A stretch of 64,000 bases of DNA from Blastocystis sp. Blastoise (Eukaryota; Sar; Bigyra; Opalinata; Blastocystidae). Position numbers and translations under genes: made by a program. The notes under the pieces were generated by a model. That model had not been told where the DNA came from. It searched no databases and was given only the letters and a program-made list of their open reading frames with translations. Below, piece by piece: positions 44,522 to 56,996 of this stretch; positions within the stretch are counted from its first letter, which is position 1, and every line of letters begins with the position of its first letter. Where the stretch lies: assembly GCA_039096225.1 (NCBI GenBank), contig JBBPEB010000005.1, positions 801,501 through 865,500 on the forward strand, in the 5' to 3' direction.

Positions 44522-46866
44522 ATGGATAATTCATGTATAATTGATTCTGAATCATCATTTATTTTGTTTTTGAATAATTCTCAGAAACAGTATATATTCT
44601 TTTATCAAATACTATTAATTCATCATAGATGCTCATCCCTAAGTAAAGATATAAGTGATAAGATTTCAAGGATCAATATTCATTGTGAAGAATATATTCA
44701 TAAATGGGAAATTGAAGAGAGTGAGTCTTCTATAAATCGATGTAGAAATGTTGTTCACCGAATTGAAGAGTGTTGTGATGTGTATAAAGAATATAATAGT
44801 CGTTTTTCTGGACAATTATGTCATCTTACTGATCAATTACTTTTTAAAACAAAAGACAATCTCAAATGGAATTTTTGTATTTTTCATATTTATTTTCTAT
44901 ATGTTTTTATTATATACAACTATAAATTCTAGCTAAAAAGTTATATGAGCAAGAAATTCAAGATATTCATTCTTATTTATATATCTTAAATGAAATAAGT
45001 TCTCAATTAATAAAAATAATGGATATTCTAATAACAATTAATCTTTTATGTTTTGTATATAAATATATGTATATATAATATGTAATAATTATATATATAT
45101 ATAGAAGAAACATGAAAATAGTGATATATATAGTAATGAAGAAAAGAATAAACTACTTTCATTTATAGAATTATGTATATATTCTTATTTATCCTATGCT
45201 TATATATATATATAGTGAATAATTCAGATAAAGTAATTATATATCTTCAAAAGAAGATTGATCGAATGGATATATCCTTATATATTATTATTATTATCTG
45301 AGATATTATTATTATTATTATCTGAGATATTATTATTATTATTATCTGAAATATTATTATTATTATCTGAGATATTATTATTATTATTATTATATTATTA
45401 TTATTATCTTTAATAATACACCATCATCTGTCTCACTTATATCAAATATTATTATTATTTATAAATGAATGTAAATTAATACCAAAGGACTATTTTGAAT
45501 TTATTCAAAATATAAATAACCATGCAAATGTATATATATATAAATAATACTATATATATATAGGAAACCATTTCAAAACCATTGTCTCAATCTACAGTTG
45601 ATATGTATTTACATATTTATAATATTATATATATATATAGTATTCCTTATTCTTTCCTTCCTTCTCCTATGGTTTCTCCATCTATATATCCATCTACTCC
45701 TTTTGTTACTAATAATAATACTATTAATAATATTATTAATGATAAAAATATAATTATAATTAATGATACAAATAATATTAATAATAATAAAAATGATAAT
45801 AATAATGATAATGATAATAATGATAATAACAAAATACTGTCTTCTCAACAAACTTCTAGAAAACGAGTTCTTTCTTATGATAACTCTATATCGAAACAGA
45901 AAGAATCAAATAATGATAATAATAATAATATTAAAGAAGAAGAAGAAGAAGAAGAGAAAGATATATCAAGAATCTATCATGAAGGAATAAAACGTGTTAA
46001 TTTATCCAATGAACAGTATATATATAATAACACTTATTCTTTATATATATATATATAGTTATAATAGAAAGCGACGAGTTTTATTTCAAGGTATTTAAAT
46101 GAATAGACAGCATATAGAATACTATTTATATAGATATCCATGATTATATATCCATACAAACTGATAAGAAAAACATTAATAATAAATATATAGTATATAT
46201 GAATATATTTATAAATACTATATATATATATAGTATTCGTTTTCTATATATAATCATGCTTGTTCAGAATTATTCCTCAAACATTATACATATATATGTC
46301 CCTATTGTTCTTTAAATCACATTATAAATATTCAAAAACAAAGTTATATGAATAAATATGTATATAATTAAATATATTTTTATTATTAGTCATATTATTA
46401 TAGATTCATATATATTATTTATATATATATAGGTAGATATAACATTTATTCCGTCTTGTCTTCCACAAGTAAATGTATTCATTCATATATATATATATAT
46501 ATATATTCTATTTCTTAGATAACTTCATCAAAAACACTATTGTTGCCATTATTACCGTATATATAATTATCTATTTATTTCATCTAATTGAACTGTAATA
46601 ATAATATATATATATATATATATAGACTAGTTCGATTTCCTTTAGTTCAATCAATACTATCTCAAAGCATCCAACACTTCAATTCTAAATCTTCAAATAA
46701 TTCTTCTGAAATATCTGATATTGAAGGAAACTTATTCTATAATACGAAATTATCAGATAACACAGAAAAGTATATATCATTTATTATAAGCCAAAATAAC
46801 CTTAATCTTCATAATCTATATAGCAATCTTAACTCCACTGATAGTTCAATTTCTATATCCATCTAA
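44522..46866 (+). CDS. Unknown protein, 520 aa, with helical N-terminus and an AT-AC intron
   Basis: 13 exons: 44522-44589, 44629-44876, 44933-45054, 45105-45174, 45216-45271, 45422-45529, 45564-45604, 45641-46015, 46059-46090, 46232-46359, 46433-46468, 46519-46556 and 46626-46866; the sum is a multiple of three. The start is the ATG at 44522; upstream codons are non-ATG. The N-terminal third looks coiled and charged (YIHKWEIEESESS, NEEKNKLLSFIEL). The middle is Pro then Asn/Asp-rich low complexity with a basic motif (RKRRVLFQ). A possible zinc site, CPYCSL, follows an HACSELFLKH segment. I recognise no family. The first intron (39 nt) is in frame without stops, so retention cannot be excluded. 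The intron 45272-45421 is AT-AC. Confidence 0.65.
45272..45421 (+). other. U12-type AT-AC intron (unknown 520-aa protein)
   Basis: The donor is ATATCCTTA directly after codon GAT; the intron ends AATACAC at 45421 with branch-like TATCTTTAAT 8-9 nt upstream. It is phase 0, joining KKIDRMD to HHHLSHLYQ. There is no GT near the donor. Its body is a minisatellite of about four (TTA)n-TCTGAGATA units. Confidence 0.8.
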
Positions 46867-47479
46867 TCCAATTACTCAATTAATTAAAACATATAAATAA
46901 TTACATTATCGATTTTTCATTATTTAAACGATATTTCAAGTAAATTACTAGTTCTATGTTATTTCCCGATTAACTTTCAATGACAACAAAGAAATTTCGA
47001 TTTCAAGAACACACTATTTCTCAAATCAATAATCACATTTCTATAATAAACTAAGAATCTACATGATATAGTATATTTTTCTTATTTAATATGTGACTCC
47101 TACATGTAACTGATATTCAAAGGCATAAAATATAGAATATAAAAAAGTTACATCAGAAAATCAACTTTTTTTTCACATATTCATTCAACACATTTTGCGA
47201 GCGCATTCTGGAATTACTGAATAACATACTTTTGATAATAATTATTTCATAATATGAAAAAATACTATGAAATTAGAACAAAGTACTAAAAAAGAAAAAC
47301 TCAAATATGACTGGCTTTTTTTCTGTAAACGAAGCGCCCTCTATAAGATTATTGTTTTTTGATTTTTTTTAGCTTTTTAATGTCATAAGACATAGATTAT
47401 AGTAGATTTAAGTTTTAATTCTTTTCGAATAATCTCATAAGGCTAGTTTTACAAAACTAAAATAAGAAATAAAAGGCAA
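46867..47479. other. AT-rich intergenic region, no gene seen
   Basis: Spacer upstream of the SSUH2-like gene; nothing coding recognised. Confidence 0.55.
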
Positions 47480-48616
47480 ATGTCTCAATTAATGTCAAAT
47501 CAAAGAAATGAAACCGTATCAAGTGTACCGGTAAGTATTATAATTACTCCAAATTATACTCAGGATCATCAGATAGAACTGAGAGAAATTAATGAAGAAC
47601 GTGAATTCACAAATTTTGATGAAGAGACTATTCCTGGAAATCAGCAGCAAACGGCATCACTCCTTTATGATTCCATACCCATTGTTATACAAAAGAGTAT
47701 ATCTCCTTCATTATTCAATCAGAATAATCAATTTTTGCAAAATCAAAATGAATATACAAGCAGTATAGCTAATTATTTCTAATCATATTATAGTGTTTCT
47801 TATAAATTATAGGTATCCCAACAGTACATAATCAGATTAACAACATAATGGACAATCATTCCTTAGATAATGGGGATCTGCGACAACTAGATGAGTCTCT
47901 AAGTCAAGAAGACGATATTCCTAAAGTTTATCATGTTGATTCACCTAATCTTGATGAAGTAAAAGCTGAACAGAATCATTCAAATGAAATTTTATCAAAT
48001 AATCATTTCTTAAGTGATTCTGAGGATATAGAGAAGCCAGTAATGAATTCAGAAATAGCAGAATCCTACTGTGAATCAGATGGTGATGACAGTATAGAAA
48101 AACCGTCTTTTGCATTGCACGCTGAAGATCAAATTGATTATAAATCTGATTCTATATATTCAGATACTAATGATTCTGACGATACTGACAGTGAAAGTGA
48201 TATAGAGATTATTAAAACGAATCATTTAGAACGATATAAATCACCTGATATTTTACATGAATATTCTGATGAAAATGATGATATAGAAATAATTAAAGGA
48301 AATATATATAATTCAAGGCAATATATTTATAACGAGAATAGTTCTTCTTCTGATTCTTCTGATTCTAGTGAAAATGAAAATGAAAATGAAAATGAAAATG
48401 AAAATGAAAATGAAAATGAAAATGATGATATAGAAATAGTTAATAAAAATGTATATGATAATATAGATAATTATAATGAAGAATTGAGTTCTACTGATGA
48501 TAATGATGATATAGCTGTTATTAAAGAGAATAATAATATAGATATTGATGATGATATAGCTGTTATTAAAGAAAATAGTAATATAAATATTGATGATGAT
48601 ATAGCTGTTATTAAAA

Positions 48617-48652
<36 letters not shown>

Positions 48653-48687
48653 TAGATATTGATGATGATATAGCTGTTATTAAAGAC

Positions 48688-48718
<31 letters not shown>

Positions 48719-51175
48719 TAGATATTGATGATGATATAGCTGTTATTAAAGACAATAATAATAATAATAATGATAATAATATAGATATTGATGATGATAT
48801 AGCTGTTATTAAAACTAATAATAATCAGTATTCTAAGAGTTCAACAGAATCTGATTCTGACGATATACTGAAACCTAACGCTCTCTCTACTCTTAGTTCT
48901 ATATCTATAAATAATACGTCAATTTCAAGTATAGATAAGAATTCTTTAGAAAATCAGGATAAAAAAAAATCTTTAGATATGAAATATTTAGATTATAATG
49001 AAGACGATATTGATATAGATAAGAAATATAATACTATTCCAAATATAAACTCAACTCCTTCTTCTCATCATAAGAAACTACATAAGCATTCATCTTCTAA
49101 TAATAAGAATAATAATAATAATCAGTATAATAATAATAATAATAAGAATAATAATAATAATAATAATACTAAAAAGAAAAGTAAGAAAATAACTGATACG
49201 AATAATAATAATAACTCTCATGCTTCCTTTCCATCTTCTAATCCTAGTATTTCACATCACAGCCATGAAAACGCAATTCATAATTCTTTACCTTCATTAA
49301 ATAATACTAACACTATTATCAATAATAATAATCAACAACAACAACCAGTAGTAGCTGTTCCCGCCACAATTGCCCTCCATAACTCTCTTCCCTCTCAAAT
49401 TCAGTATTCACAATCATTATATTCAGTTCCACAAACAGGATATTCACAAGGACAAGTGGTTCAACCAATCGTTGTATCCCAAAATATTGTGCAACCAATA
49501 GTTGTACAACCAAGTGTAGTTTCTAATTCTTTAAATATCTCCATTTCAAACTTTTTAAATAAAAAACCAAATTTATTATTTACTGAGAAAAATAATAATA
49601 TTTCTAATCCTTTATTAGCTACAGTATCTATTTTTGTTATTTTTTTTTTTATATTATTTTTTATTATTTTTTTAATATTACATTATTTTTTTTTGTATTA
49701 TATTATATATATTCTAGTATGCGAATATGAAAGAATTGCCCGGTTTTTGTCTCCCGCCAAAGAATATAACATCTCGTATTATTCTATATATATAAATATT
49801 ATTATTATAACTTTTTTCATATATGATTGTTACTATATTTATATATATATAGCAAGTTTAGTTGAGTTTCAAGAATTAGTAGTATATGATACTACAGATG
49901 AAGATCTTCAAAAAGCTCTGATAACGACGACTAAAGACCCCTGCTTTCAAATAAGTCCTTTTTCACATATACCTATTATTGGAGTATATATATATATATA
50001 TATATATTGAATTATTGTATTAATAGTAATATTTCTATTAGAATTATAAATAAAATTTCTATTCTATATAAAGTGACCTATATATATATAGATATCAACA
50101 TGTGATTTATATTTATGTAATTGGGATATATTCGTTGAAAGTCGTGTTTTGAAATGGTCTTATACTGCATATATAGGACAACAAGTATATATATATATTA
50201 ATTATTATATTATAAAGAATAAAATTATATAAATATATATATATAGATAGATCCAATGGGACTTGTACCTCCTTCTTTATGGTCAATTCCCGTGGGAACC
50301 CCCAAACTATTCACATCTCATGAATATTATATACATGTTCCTCATACAGATTCTATTGCTATATGTCCTTTCTGTAATGGTATATATCTATTTATATAAT
50401 TATATAATCATACTCTCTTTTTTTTTGAACTTTTATATATATATATATGCTATTATCTACATCAATAAATGTCAACATATATATATATATATATAGGAAC
50501 AAAGATGGCTATATGTAAAGAATGTTCTGGAACAGCGATAACGACATGTGATTATTGTAGAGGAACAATGAAATGTATAGATATTCACGGGAGACAGGCT
50601 CATTGCTATAATTGTATAGAAGGTAAACAGAACTGTAAGAAGTGCCTTAAGAAAGGAATGGTTATATGTCCTGACTGCCTTGGAAGTGGACAAATTGTAG
50701 TTTTTGCACTTGTATATAGAATATATTATCTACTATAATATTATATATTATATATTATTCTATTATATATTATATACTATTCTATTATATATTATACACT
50801 ATTCTATTTTATATTATATACTATTCTATTATATATTATCTACTATTCTATTATATATTATATACTATTCTATTATTTTTCTTTTCTACATATAAATTTT
50901 TATAATATTATTATACGATATCATATTATCTTATTAATAAATATATTCTTTATATATATATTCTTCATATCTATGTATTTATTATACATATATATTTACC
51001 TTCAATATAGGCTATTATTTCCTTTCATAACGAATGCATATCAGAGTCCCACGGAGGTGTTCGAGTGAAAAACATCGAAGCACCACTCGCCGAATATGAA
51101 CATTTATGTGAGTATATATATATATATATTATTATTATTATTATATAATATATATATATATTGTCTAGAACCTTT

Positions 51176-51211
<36 letters not shown>

Positions 51212-51570
51212 CACAAAACCTCTTCTTTCTCTTCCTACTACTATTAATAATAAAGAACTATATATATTCATGAATAATATCTATGTTGCACATCGAAATG
51301 TATATATATATATATATATATTTATTATTCATATAAATTATACTATATATATATAATTATTATTCATATAAATTATACTATATATATATATAGACATGTG
51401 TTTCAAATAATTACTATATACATATGGAACATTTTAATTTACGTTATTTGCCAGTATATGCAGTAACTTCTGAAGATACAAAAGGAAGAACATTTCTTAA
51501 TTATTTATATGGAAAACATCTTTATGGATTTATTATGCAAAAACCATCAAATGCATGCTCTATTTATTAA
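47480..51570 (+). CDS. SSUH2-like zinc-binding protein with repeated SUMO-interacting-motif-like array (1,025 aa)
   Basis: Ten exons: 47480-47762, 47813-49623, 49718-49775, 49853-49983, 50092-50184, 50247-50379, 50497-50696, 51011-51111, 51209-51299 and 51394-51570; the sum is a multiple of three. The N-terminal 700 residues are disordered and acidic. They hold SDIEIIK, DDIEIIK, DDIEIV and six copies of DDIAVIK (residues about 220-440) separated by Asn runs and an (Asn-Glu) run; hydrophobic quartets beside acid match SUMO-interacting motifs. The C-terminal part is SSUH2-like: MKELPGFCLPP, LVEFQELVVYD, VLKWSYTAY, GLVPPSLWSIP, VPHTDSIAICPFCNG, then DnaJ-like CxxC pairs (CKECSG, CDYCRG, CYNCIEG, CKKCLKKG, CPDCLGSG). 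The role is unknown; the acidic array suggests partner recruitment, possibly of SUMO conjugates. Joining the two leading open frames removes an apparent stop. Confidence 0.82.
50704..50880 (+). repeat. Short tandem repeats in an intron of the SSUH2-like gene
   Basis: Five or more imperfect copies of a unit of roughly 30 bp (TATTATATACTATTCTATTA) in the intron after exon 7. Confidence 0.75.
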
Positions 51571-52094
51571 TAATCTTAAAATTATCTTTCTTTTTATTAT
51601 ATATGCATGTATTTTTATTCTTTTATAATATCAATATTTATTAATATATTTATTGTTTTCATCATTATTATTGTATTATTATATATAACTTGTAATTATG
51701 TAAAATTCATATATATATATATATACATTTATTCTTACTTTCTTTCTATTATATATATATATATATATATCAATTATTATGATTAATCATGACATTTTCT
51801 TTAGTCAAAAATAATATACTTCGTCTCTTCAATCATTATTTATTAATATATTCTTATAAATTGTCTATTTCATAGGTTATTTTAGAAGTTTCTAGTGTAT
51901 TTGAAATACCTTTATTATTGTATTTTTGTTTAATTTATATTTATATAGTTATTCTATTTCTATCAAAGATAACAGATTTATGAACAAAAATACATGAAAT
52001 TATGAATATAAATAGAAATAAATAATAGAAATATGTAAACATAAATATAACCCCAAATAATAGATTTTTATTCTTTTAAAATCATTTATTGTTT
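51571..52094. other. Intergenic region between convergent genes
   Basis: AT-rich spacer between the 3' ends of the SSUH2-like and uL11m genes; nothing recognised. Confidence 0.55.
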
Positions 52095-52767
52095 CTACTT
52101 CTTTGGTGTTTCTTGTCCTTTATTATTATATACTTCAATACCCATTGTCTTTGCTGATGCTATTACCTATTTATATAAAGAATGTATATAGAGTATACTT
52201 AGACTAAATATAAAATATATTCATATAGAATACACATATTTATTTCAAGAAAAATAGTGTTGATCTATAATAATATTAAAAGAACATACTTGAGAAACAA
52301 TACTTTCTAAAGAAAGATTTTGAAGGCTTGGATCTGTTTTCTTAATTGTAGCAATTTCATAAACTTGCTTTAAATTTACTTTACCAAGATTTTCATGTCC
52401 TGGTTTATGTCTATACATATATAATTTTTTTTTTTAATTAATATTATATATAAAAACGAAAAGAAAATAGAATGAATAAAATAAAAATAAAAACATACGC
52501 ACCAAGTGATATTCCTGCACATCTGAATAAAAAATAAGATACAGGAGGTGTTTTAACTATGAATTTGAATGAATTATCAGAGAATGCTGATAATTCTACA
52601 GGAACAACAATGCCTGGAATATATTGTGTTGTTTTTGCATTAACCTCTTTACAGAAATCTCTCATATTAACACCAAGAGGACCTAAAGCTTGACCAATTT
52701 GAGCACTAGGCTTAGCTTGACCAGCAGGAATCTTCAGTCTTACTGTAGCTTTTAAAACAGCAGCCAT
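52095..52767 (-). CDS. MRPL11: Mitochondrial ribosomal protein uL11m
   Basis: Three exons: 52767-52499, 52410-52290 and 52166-52095; 153 aa, stop TAG (the only non-TAA stop in the window). It is a bacterial-type L11 of the large-subunit stalk base that contacts 23S-like rRNA and GTPase factors. Landmarks: LKIPAGQAKPSAQIGQALG, GVNMRDFCKEVNAKT, FKFIVKTPPVSYFL, AGISLGAHKPG, LKQVYEIATIKK, IASAKTMGIEV. It groups with organellar and bacterial L11, not cytosolic eL/uL11 (L12). No clear targeting presequence precedes the L11 core, so targeting may use an internal signal or an undetected upstream exon. Divergent from FAM32A, 240 bp apart. Confidence 0.93.
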
Positions 52768-53007
52768 GACAATATTAGGATAATAATAAAGAAATATTGA
52801 TTTTTTTTTGTTTTGGCATTTCCCCTGGAACTTTTGTAGAGTCTCCCTTTGTTTTTACTTTTATCATTTCTTTTCAGTTGCCTTCAAGCGGTTAATAATA
52901 ACGAATCGTAATTTTTTTGAGTTTATAAGTCAAAATTTGTATTTATTCTTAAAAAAATATATATATATTTTTTTTTTTATCCTAGTTACGTGATTTGTTA
53001 TCTAACT

Positions 53008-53577
53008 ATGTCAGATGCTTATGATTCTGTTATAGGAGGTAAGTTAACTCTCTTGGGAAAAGCTATGCCTTCTGCTTCTTCACAACATAAAAAATCGTAT
53101 GTAATTCTATGATTATTTCTTGATTTATAGTATTTATATGTATTATTATATATTTTATTATACAAAGAAGAAGCATTCACACAAAGAAAAATCAAATAAA
53201 ATTGTATTATCTAAAGAAGAGTTTGAAAAATCTGATTTACTACCTGTTGAAGAACCAGAAACAACAAAAACAGAAACTGAATTGAAGTTCTTAGAACGAA
53301 AACAGCAATTAGTATGTTTTTTGTTTAGAATCTTATATTTTATTCTGTTGTTATAATAATTTTACTGATTGTTAATTTGAATTAATATTTAGATTGAGAA
53401 ACGTGCAAAGGAAATTGCAAAGACAAGTATGAGTGAAAAGATCCAAGTATACATTTATATATTCTCTTTTTTTAATTATTATTCATATAATTTTTTCTAA
53501 AGAAATTCAATACTCAACTTTCACAATTACCCGAACAAAACGATATGCCAAGATTAGCAGCAGCTGGTATTGGATAA
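53008..53577 (+). CDS. FAM32A: FAM32A homologue (spliceosomal exon-ligation factor)
   Basis: Four exons: 53008-53100, 53168-53311, 53393-53446 and 53503-53577; 121 aa. The N-terminus MSDAYDSVIGGKLTLLGKA matches the FAM32A start (MEAYEQVQKGPLKLKG). A Lys-rich linker and ELKFLERKQQLIEKRAKEIA follow. The C-terminus is SEKIQKFNTQLSQLPEQNDM-PRL, the conserved tail that in human FAM32A reaches into the C* spliceosome active site. The acceptor of exon 2 is ambiguous by one codon (AAG repeats at 53165-53172). Known human function: stabilising exon ligation; here inferred. Confidence 0.85.
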
Positions 53578-53867
53578 CGGCTTATTATTATTTGCAACTG
53601 TATTTTATTGTTTATTTGTTTTTTCATGTATATTGTTTATTTTTGTCAAAAAGTAGTTTTGTTTATTTTTTATATAAATGGCTTTATTATTTATAAATAT
53701 AGTTTATTCAATTTTAGGTTTATTATAAGAAATGTATTTAGATTAATAATGAAAAAACTACAAAAAGGGATATATATAATAGTAGATATCATCAAAACAG
53801 AGAAAAGTAAAAAGAAAAAAAGAAAATCAATAAATTATCTGTAAATTAATAAATTGATGACTCATCA

Positions 53868-54663
53868 TTATTTTGGAAGCTCTCGAATTCTATATATATA
53901 TATATTGAATTTTAACATTTTTTATTCATATATATATATATGAATGTATATGTATGTATATATATAGATATATATATATACCTAGCCATCCATTGCCATA
54001 TCATACAATCAAAAAAACGCTGTAAATATATACTATCTTCAAATATCTGACTTTTTTCCTATATATATATTAAGATAGTGAATTGAATATAAAAATAATA
54101 TAAATAAACAATAAAAATAAGCCTAATAAATTTCAATAAAATGAAACTATATATATATATATATATAATTAAATAAATACATTATTATAGACACGACAAT
54201 TTCTGTATATTTGTCTGATTTCAATAATGACTTCGTTAAGTGTATGATATTTATTAGCGACTAATCTTGATATTACTAATTTCAAATATATAGGATAATA
54301 CATTTGTTCATAATAACTATAAATGGATAATAATACAATAAGAAACATAATAAATATATAGAAAAACTAAATAATGATAAGATTAACTAAATATTTTAAA
54401 ATGAACAACTTTATCATTATATATTCAACTTGACCAATTTAAATAATTTATAGTTAATATTTATATATATATCATAATGATAATCAAAAATAAAAATATC
54501 TTATGATGAATAAAAGAATATATATATATACTCTTTCCTTATAGAAGAATCGATATCGTCGATAAATTGTGAGTTAATAGGAAAGGTTAATAAACGATGA
54601 ATAATATATATTAATATCTATATATATATTTATATAAATATAATAATAATAAAAAATATATAT

Positions 54664-54694
<31 letters not shown>

Positions 54695-55690
54695 CAAATA
54701 ATAATAATAATAATAATAATAAACAAAATAATAATAAATACAATTGTAGGTGTAATTTGTTTATTTGTGAGAAACGAAAGTGTTTGTTGACAATAGCTGC
54801 ATCGATTGTCCTTTGAGAACTGAGGCTATATGAATACATATATAAGAAATGGATAAATAGTGTTATTCATGATTATAATGATCATTTTCTTTTTCTTTAA
54901 TTATAATATATTATAAAATAAAGAAAATAATAATATTCAACGATAATAAAATATAACACTATAAAATTATATATACAGGAATACATGATTTATGATATTT
55001 CAAAGGACAAGTTGGGCAAGATACTAATTTCTCATCTTTTTTATCATTACAAATACAACAGACATTAAGATTATAAATAATATCACCACCAACTGTATTA
55101 TCCATTAAGAATAAACAATAAGTACATTGATGTTTCTTTGTAGAATTCGTAGAATGACACCATGGACATATTTTACATTTAGGATTAATTTCTGAAGGAT
55201 GTTGTTGCTTATAATTATCTATATCAAATAAAAATGTAGTTTTTGAAGAAACGGAAGAAACATGAAGAAATTTTCGAAATGATGAGCAATCATCAAGTGG
55301 AATAGTATCTGTATATATATATGAAATTAATACATATAAAATAAATTCATATTCATAGATATTGATAACAAAAACACATTTATGTTTAGAAAATACAATT
55401 TATTAATGGAAAAGTGAATAAACGAATGAATAATTGCTCACGAATAGATTTAATTAATTGAAGCTCCTATATTTATCTAACGTAGTATTATATATAACGC
55501 AAGAACTTACGACTTTCACAGGAAATGAGAATGATCGCGACAATTCATAAATAAAATGTTCTGGAGAAGAATTGAAATCATTTGCGAAATTCCAGACAAC
55601 ATGAGACTGAAAGGTACTTCCATCTGGAAGTGGATAACTCACATTAACTAAGAATGGAGTTTCATAATTAATAGAATTATCAGTTTCCAT
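53868..55690 (-). CDS. Compact SNF5-like / zinc-PHD / bromodomain chromatin protein (328 aa)
   Basis: Eight exons: 55690-55511, 55466-55397, 55308-54977, 54825-54742, 54617-54532, 54316-54181, 54058-53982 and 53889-53868; the sum is a multiple of three. Order of modules: an SNF5/INI1-like half (PFLVNVSYPLPDGSTF, VVWNFANDFNSSPEHF, KVELQLIKSIREQL); a C-x2-C zinc segment (CKICPWC...CTYC); a PHD finger (CCICNDKKDEKLVSCPTCP-LKYHKSC); an extra CSYCQ pair; then a bromodomain (LIYIIHRLLTFP, DYYEQMYYPIYLKLVISRL, YRNCRVYNN, IYLQRFF). The bromodomain keeps the acetyl-lysine Asn (NCRVYNN). This suggests a histone reader tied to a SWI/SNF-type remodeller. The SNF5 assignment is weaker than PHD and bromodomain. 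Divergent from cyclophilin H, 184 bp apart. Confidence 0.8.
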
Positions 55691-55775
55691 GTATTCTTTG
55701 GTATCTCGCTTCGTATATTAGCAGTAAAAAAAGAAAACAAGCACAAATATGAATAGTTTTGTAATGAGTCAATTT

Positions 55776-55786
55776 CAGCGGGAATC
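55776..55786. promoter_or_regulatory. GCGGGAA element between divergent promoters
   Basis: CAGCGGGAATC is the only GC-rich motif in the 184-bp gap separating the SNF5/PHD/bromodomain gene and cyclophilin H. It resembles the E2F half-site seen upstream of SMC1. Function is inferred. Confidence 0.3.
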
Positions 55787-55874
55787 TTTTGAATCATGAA
55801 TCATTTTTAAATTTTTTACATGTAAAAATTTTTCTTAAATTATTAACTTCGTTTTTCTCTTATTTATATATATT

Positions 55875-56798
55875 ATGGATGCTAATTTAGTTGCTGCTAT
55901 CAAGAGAGGTAATCCTGTTTGTTTCTTAGATATTGCCATTGCTGGTAATCCTATTGGTAGAATCAAGTTAGAATTATTCAAAAATATTTGTCCTAAAGTA
56001 TATTATATCCTATTTCTCTATTTTATCCTTATATTGTTTAGACTGTTGAGAATTTCAGGTACTTGTTTTTAATAGATAATTTAGTTTATGATGTATAGAC
56101 AGTTTTGTGTTGGCGAACATAAACGATCTGGCATGCCTGTTGGCTATAAGGGATCTAGAATTCATAGGTATTTTTGCTTTATATACTAAACTATTTATCA
56201 TTTGTCTAGAATTTTAAAAGAATATATTATTCAAGGAGGTGATTTCGTCAGAGTATATATTTTTTCTTCAATATTTATATTTAGAATCTATAATGAACGT
56301 AATTTCTTTGTAAAAACGTCAAAAATAAAAAAAATATATTTTTTACTATTATAGAATGATGGTACGGGTAAGATGAGTATCTATGGAGAAACCTTTGCTG
56401 ATGAGAATTTCGAACTTAAACATGATCAACCTGGTCTTTTAGCTATGGTATAATTTTTTTTTCATTTATTAAAGTCCATTTTTTGATATTTATTCTTTTT
56501 GATGTTACAATATTATATATATAAATAGGCCAATAGTGGACCCAATACCAATGGATGTCAAGTATTTTCTTTTTTTTTTATATATATTAAGAAATCATAA
56601 TAATAAATAATATATATATATATATAGTTTTATATAACATGTAATGCCAACCCAACATTAGATGGTAAATATGTAGTTTTTGGTAAAGTACTAGATACTG
56701 AATCTATGAAAATTGTCCGTATGATTGAAAATGTGTCTGTAAATACAGATGAAACACCTAAAGTATCTGTAGCAATTACTGAATGTGGTGAATTATAA
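55875..56798 (+). CDS. PPIH: Peptidyl-prolyl isomerase, cyclophilin H
   Basis: Seven exons: 55875-55997, 56042-56058, 56099-56167, 56210-56252, 56355-56447, 56529-56561 and 56628-56798; 182 aa. It catalyses prolyl cis-trans isomerisation; cyclophilin H is a component of the U4/U6.U5 tri-snRNP. Landmarks: [52 protein letters not shown] (active-site Arg in place of the usual HRVI..F..QGGDF block), [43 protein letters not shown]. The [17 protein letters not shown] stretch is the CypH-type insertion. Exon 2 is only 17 nt. The catalytic Trp position carries LDGKY; loss of Trp, as in other CypH proteins, usually reduces cyclosporin binding. Confidence 0.94.
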
Positions 56799-56996
56799 AA
56801 CTGTTCTATTATTTGTTTCTTTTTTCTTGTTTTGTTAAAACAATATTATTATATAATATATAATCAATCCTATCTATTATTCATAATTAATTAATAACAA
56901 ATCAATTCTTTATAATATATATACATATATATAATAATATAAATTAACTAAACGATTCCATATAACATCGAGTTGATTGAAAAGAATCTAAGACTT

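Noticed and set aside
46134-46192. Possible exon between exons 9 and 10 of the 520-aa unknown protein
   Set aside because: It has plausible GT-AG borders and open frame, but including it breaks the frame into exon 10; skipping it (one intron 46091-46231) keeps frame.
52095-52767. Assignment of the organism to oxymonads or other amitochondriate, intron-rich protists
   Set aside because: A full-length mitochondrial-type uL11 implies mitochondrial translation, which those groups lack.
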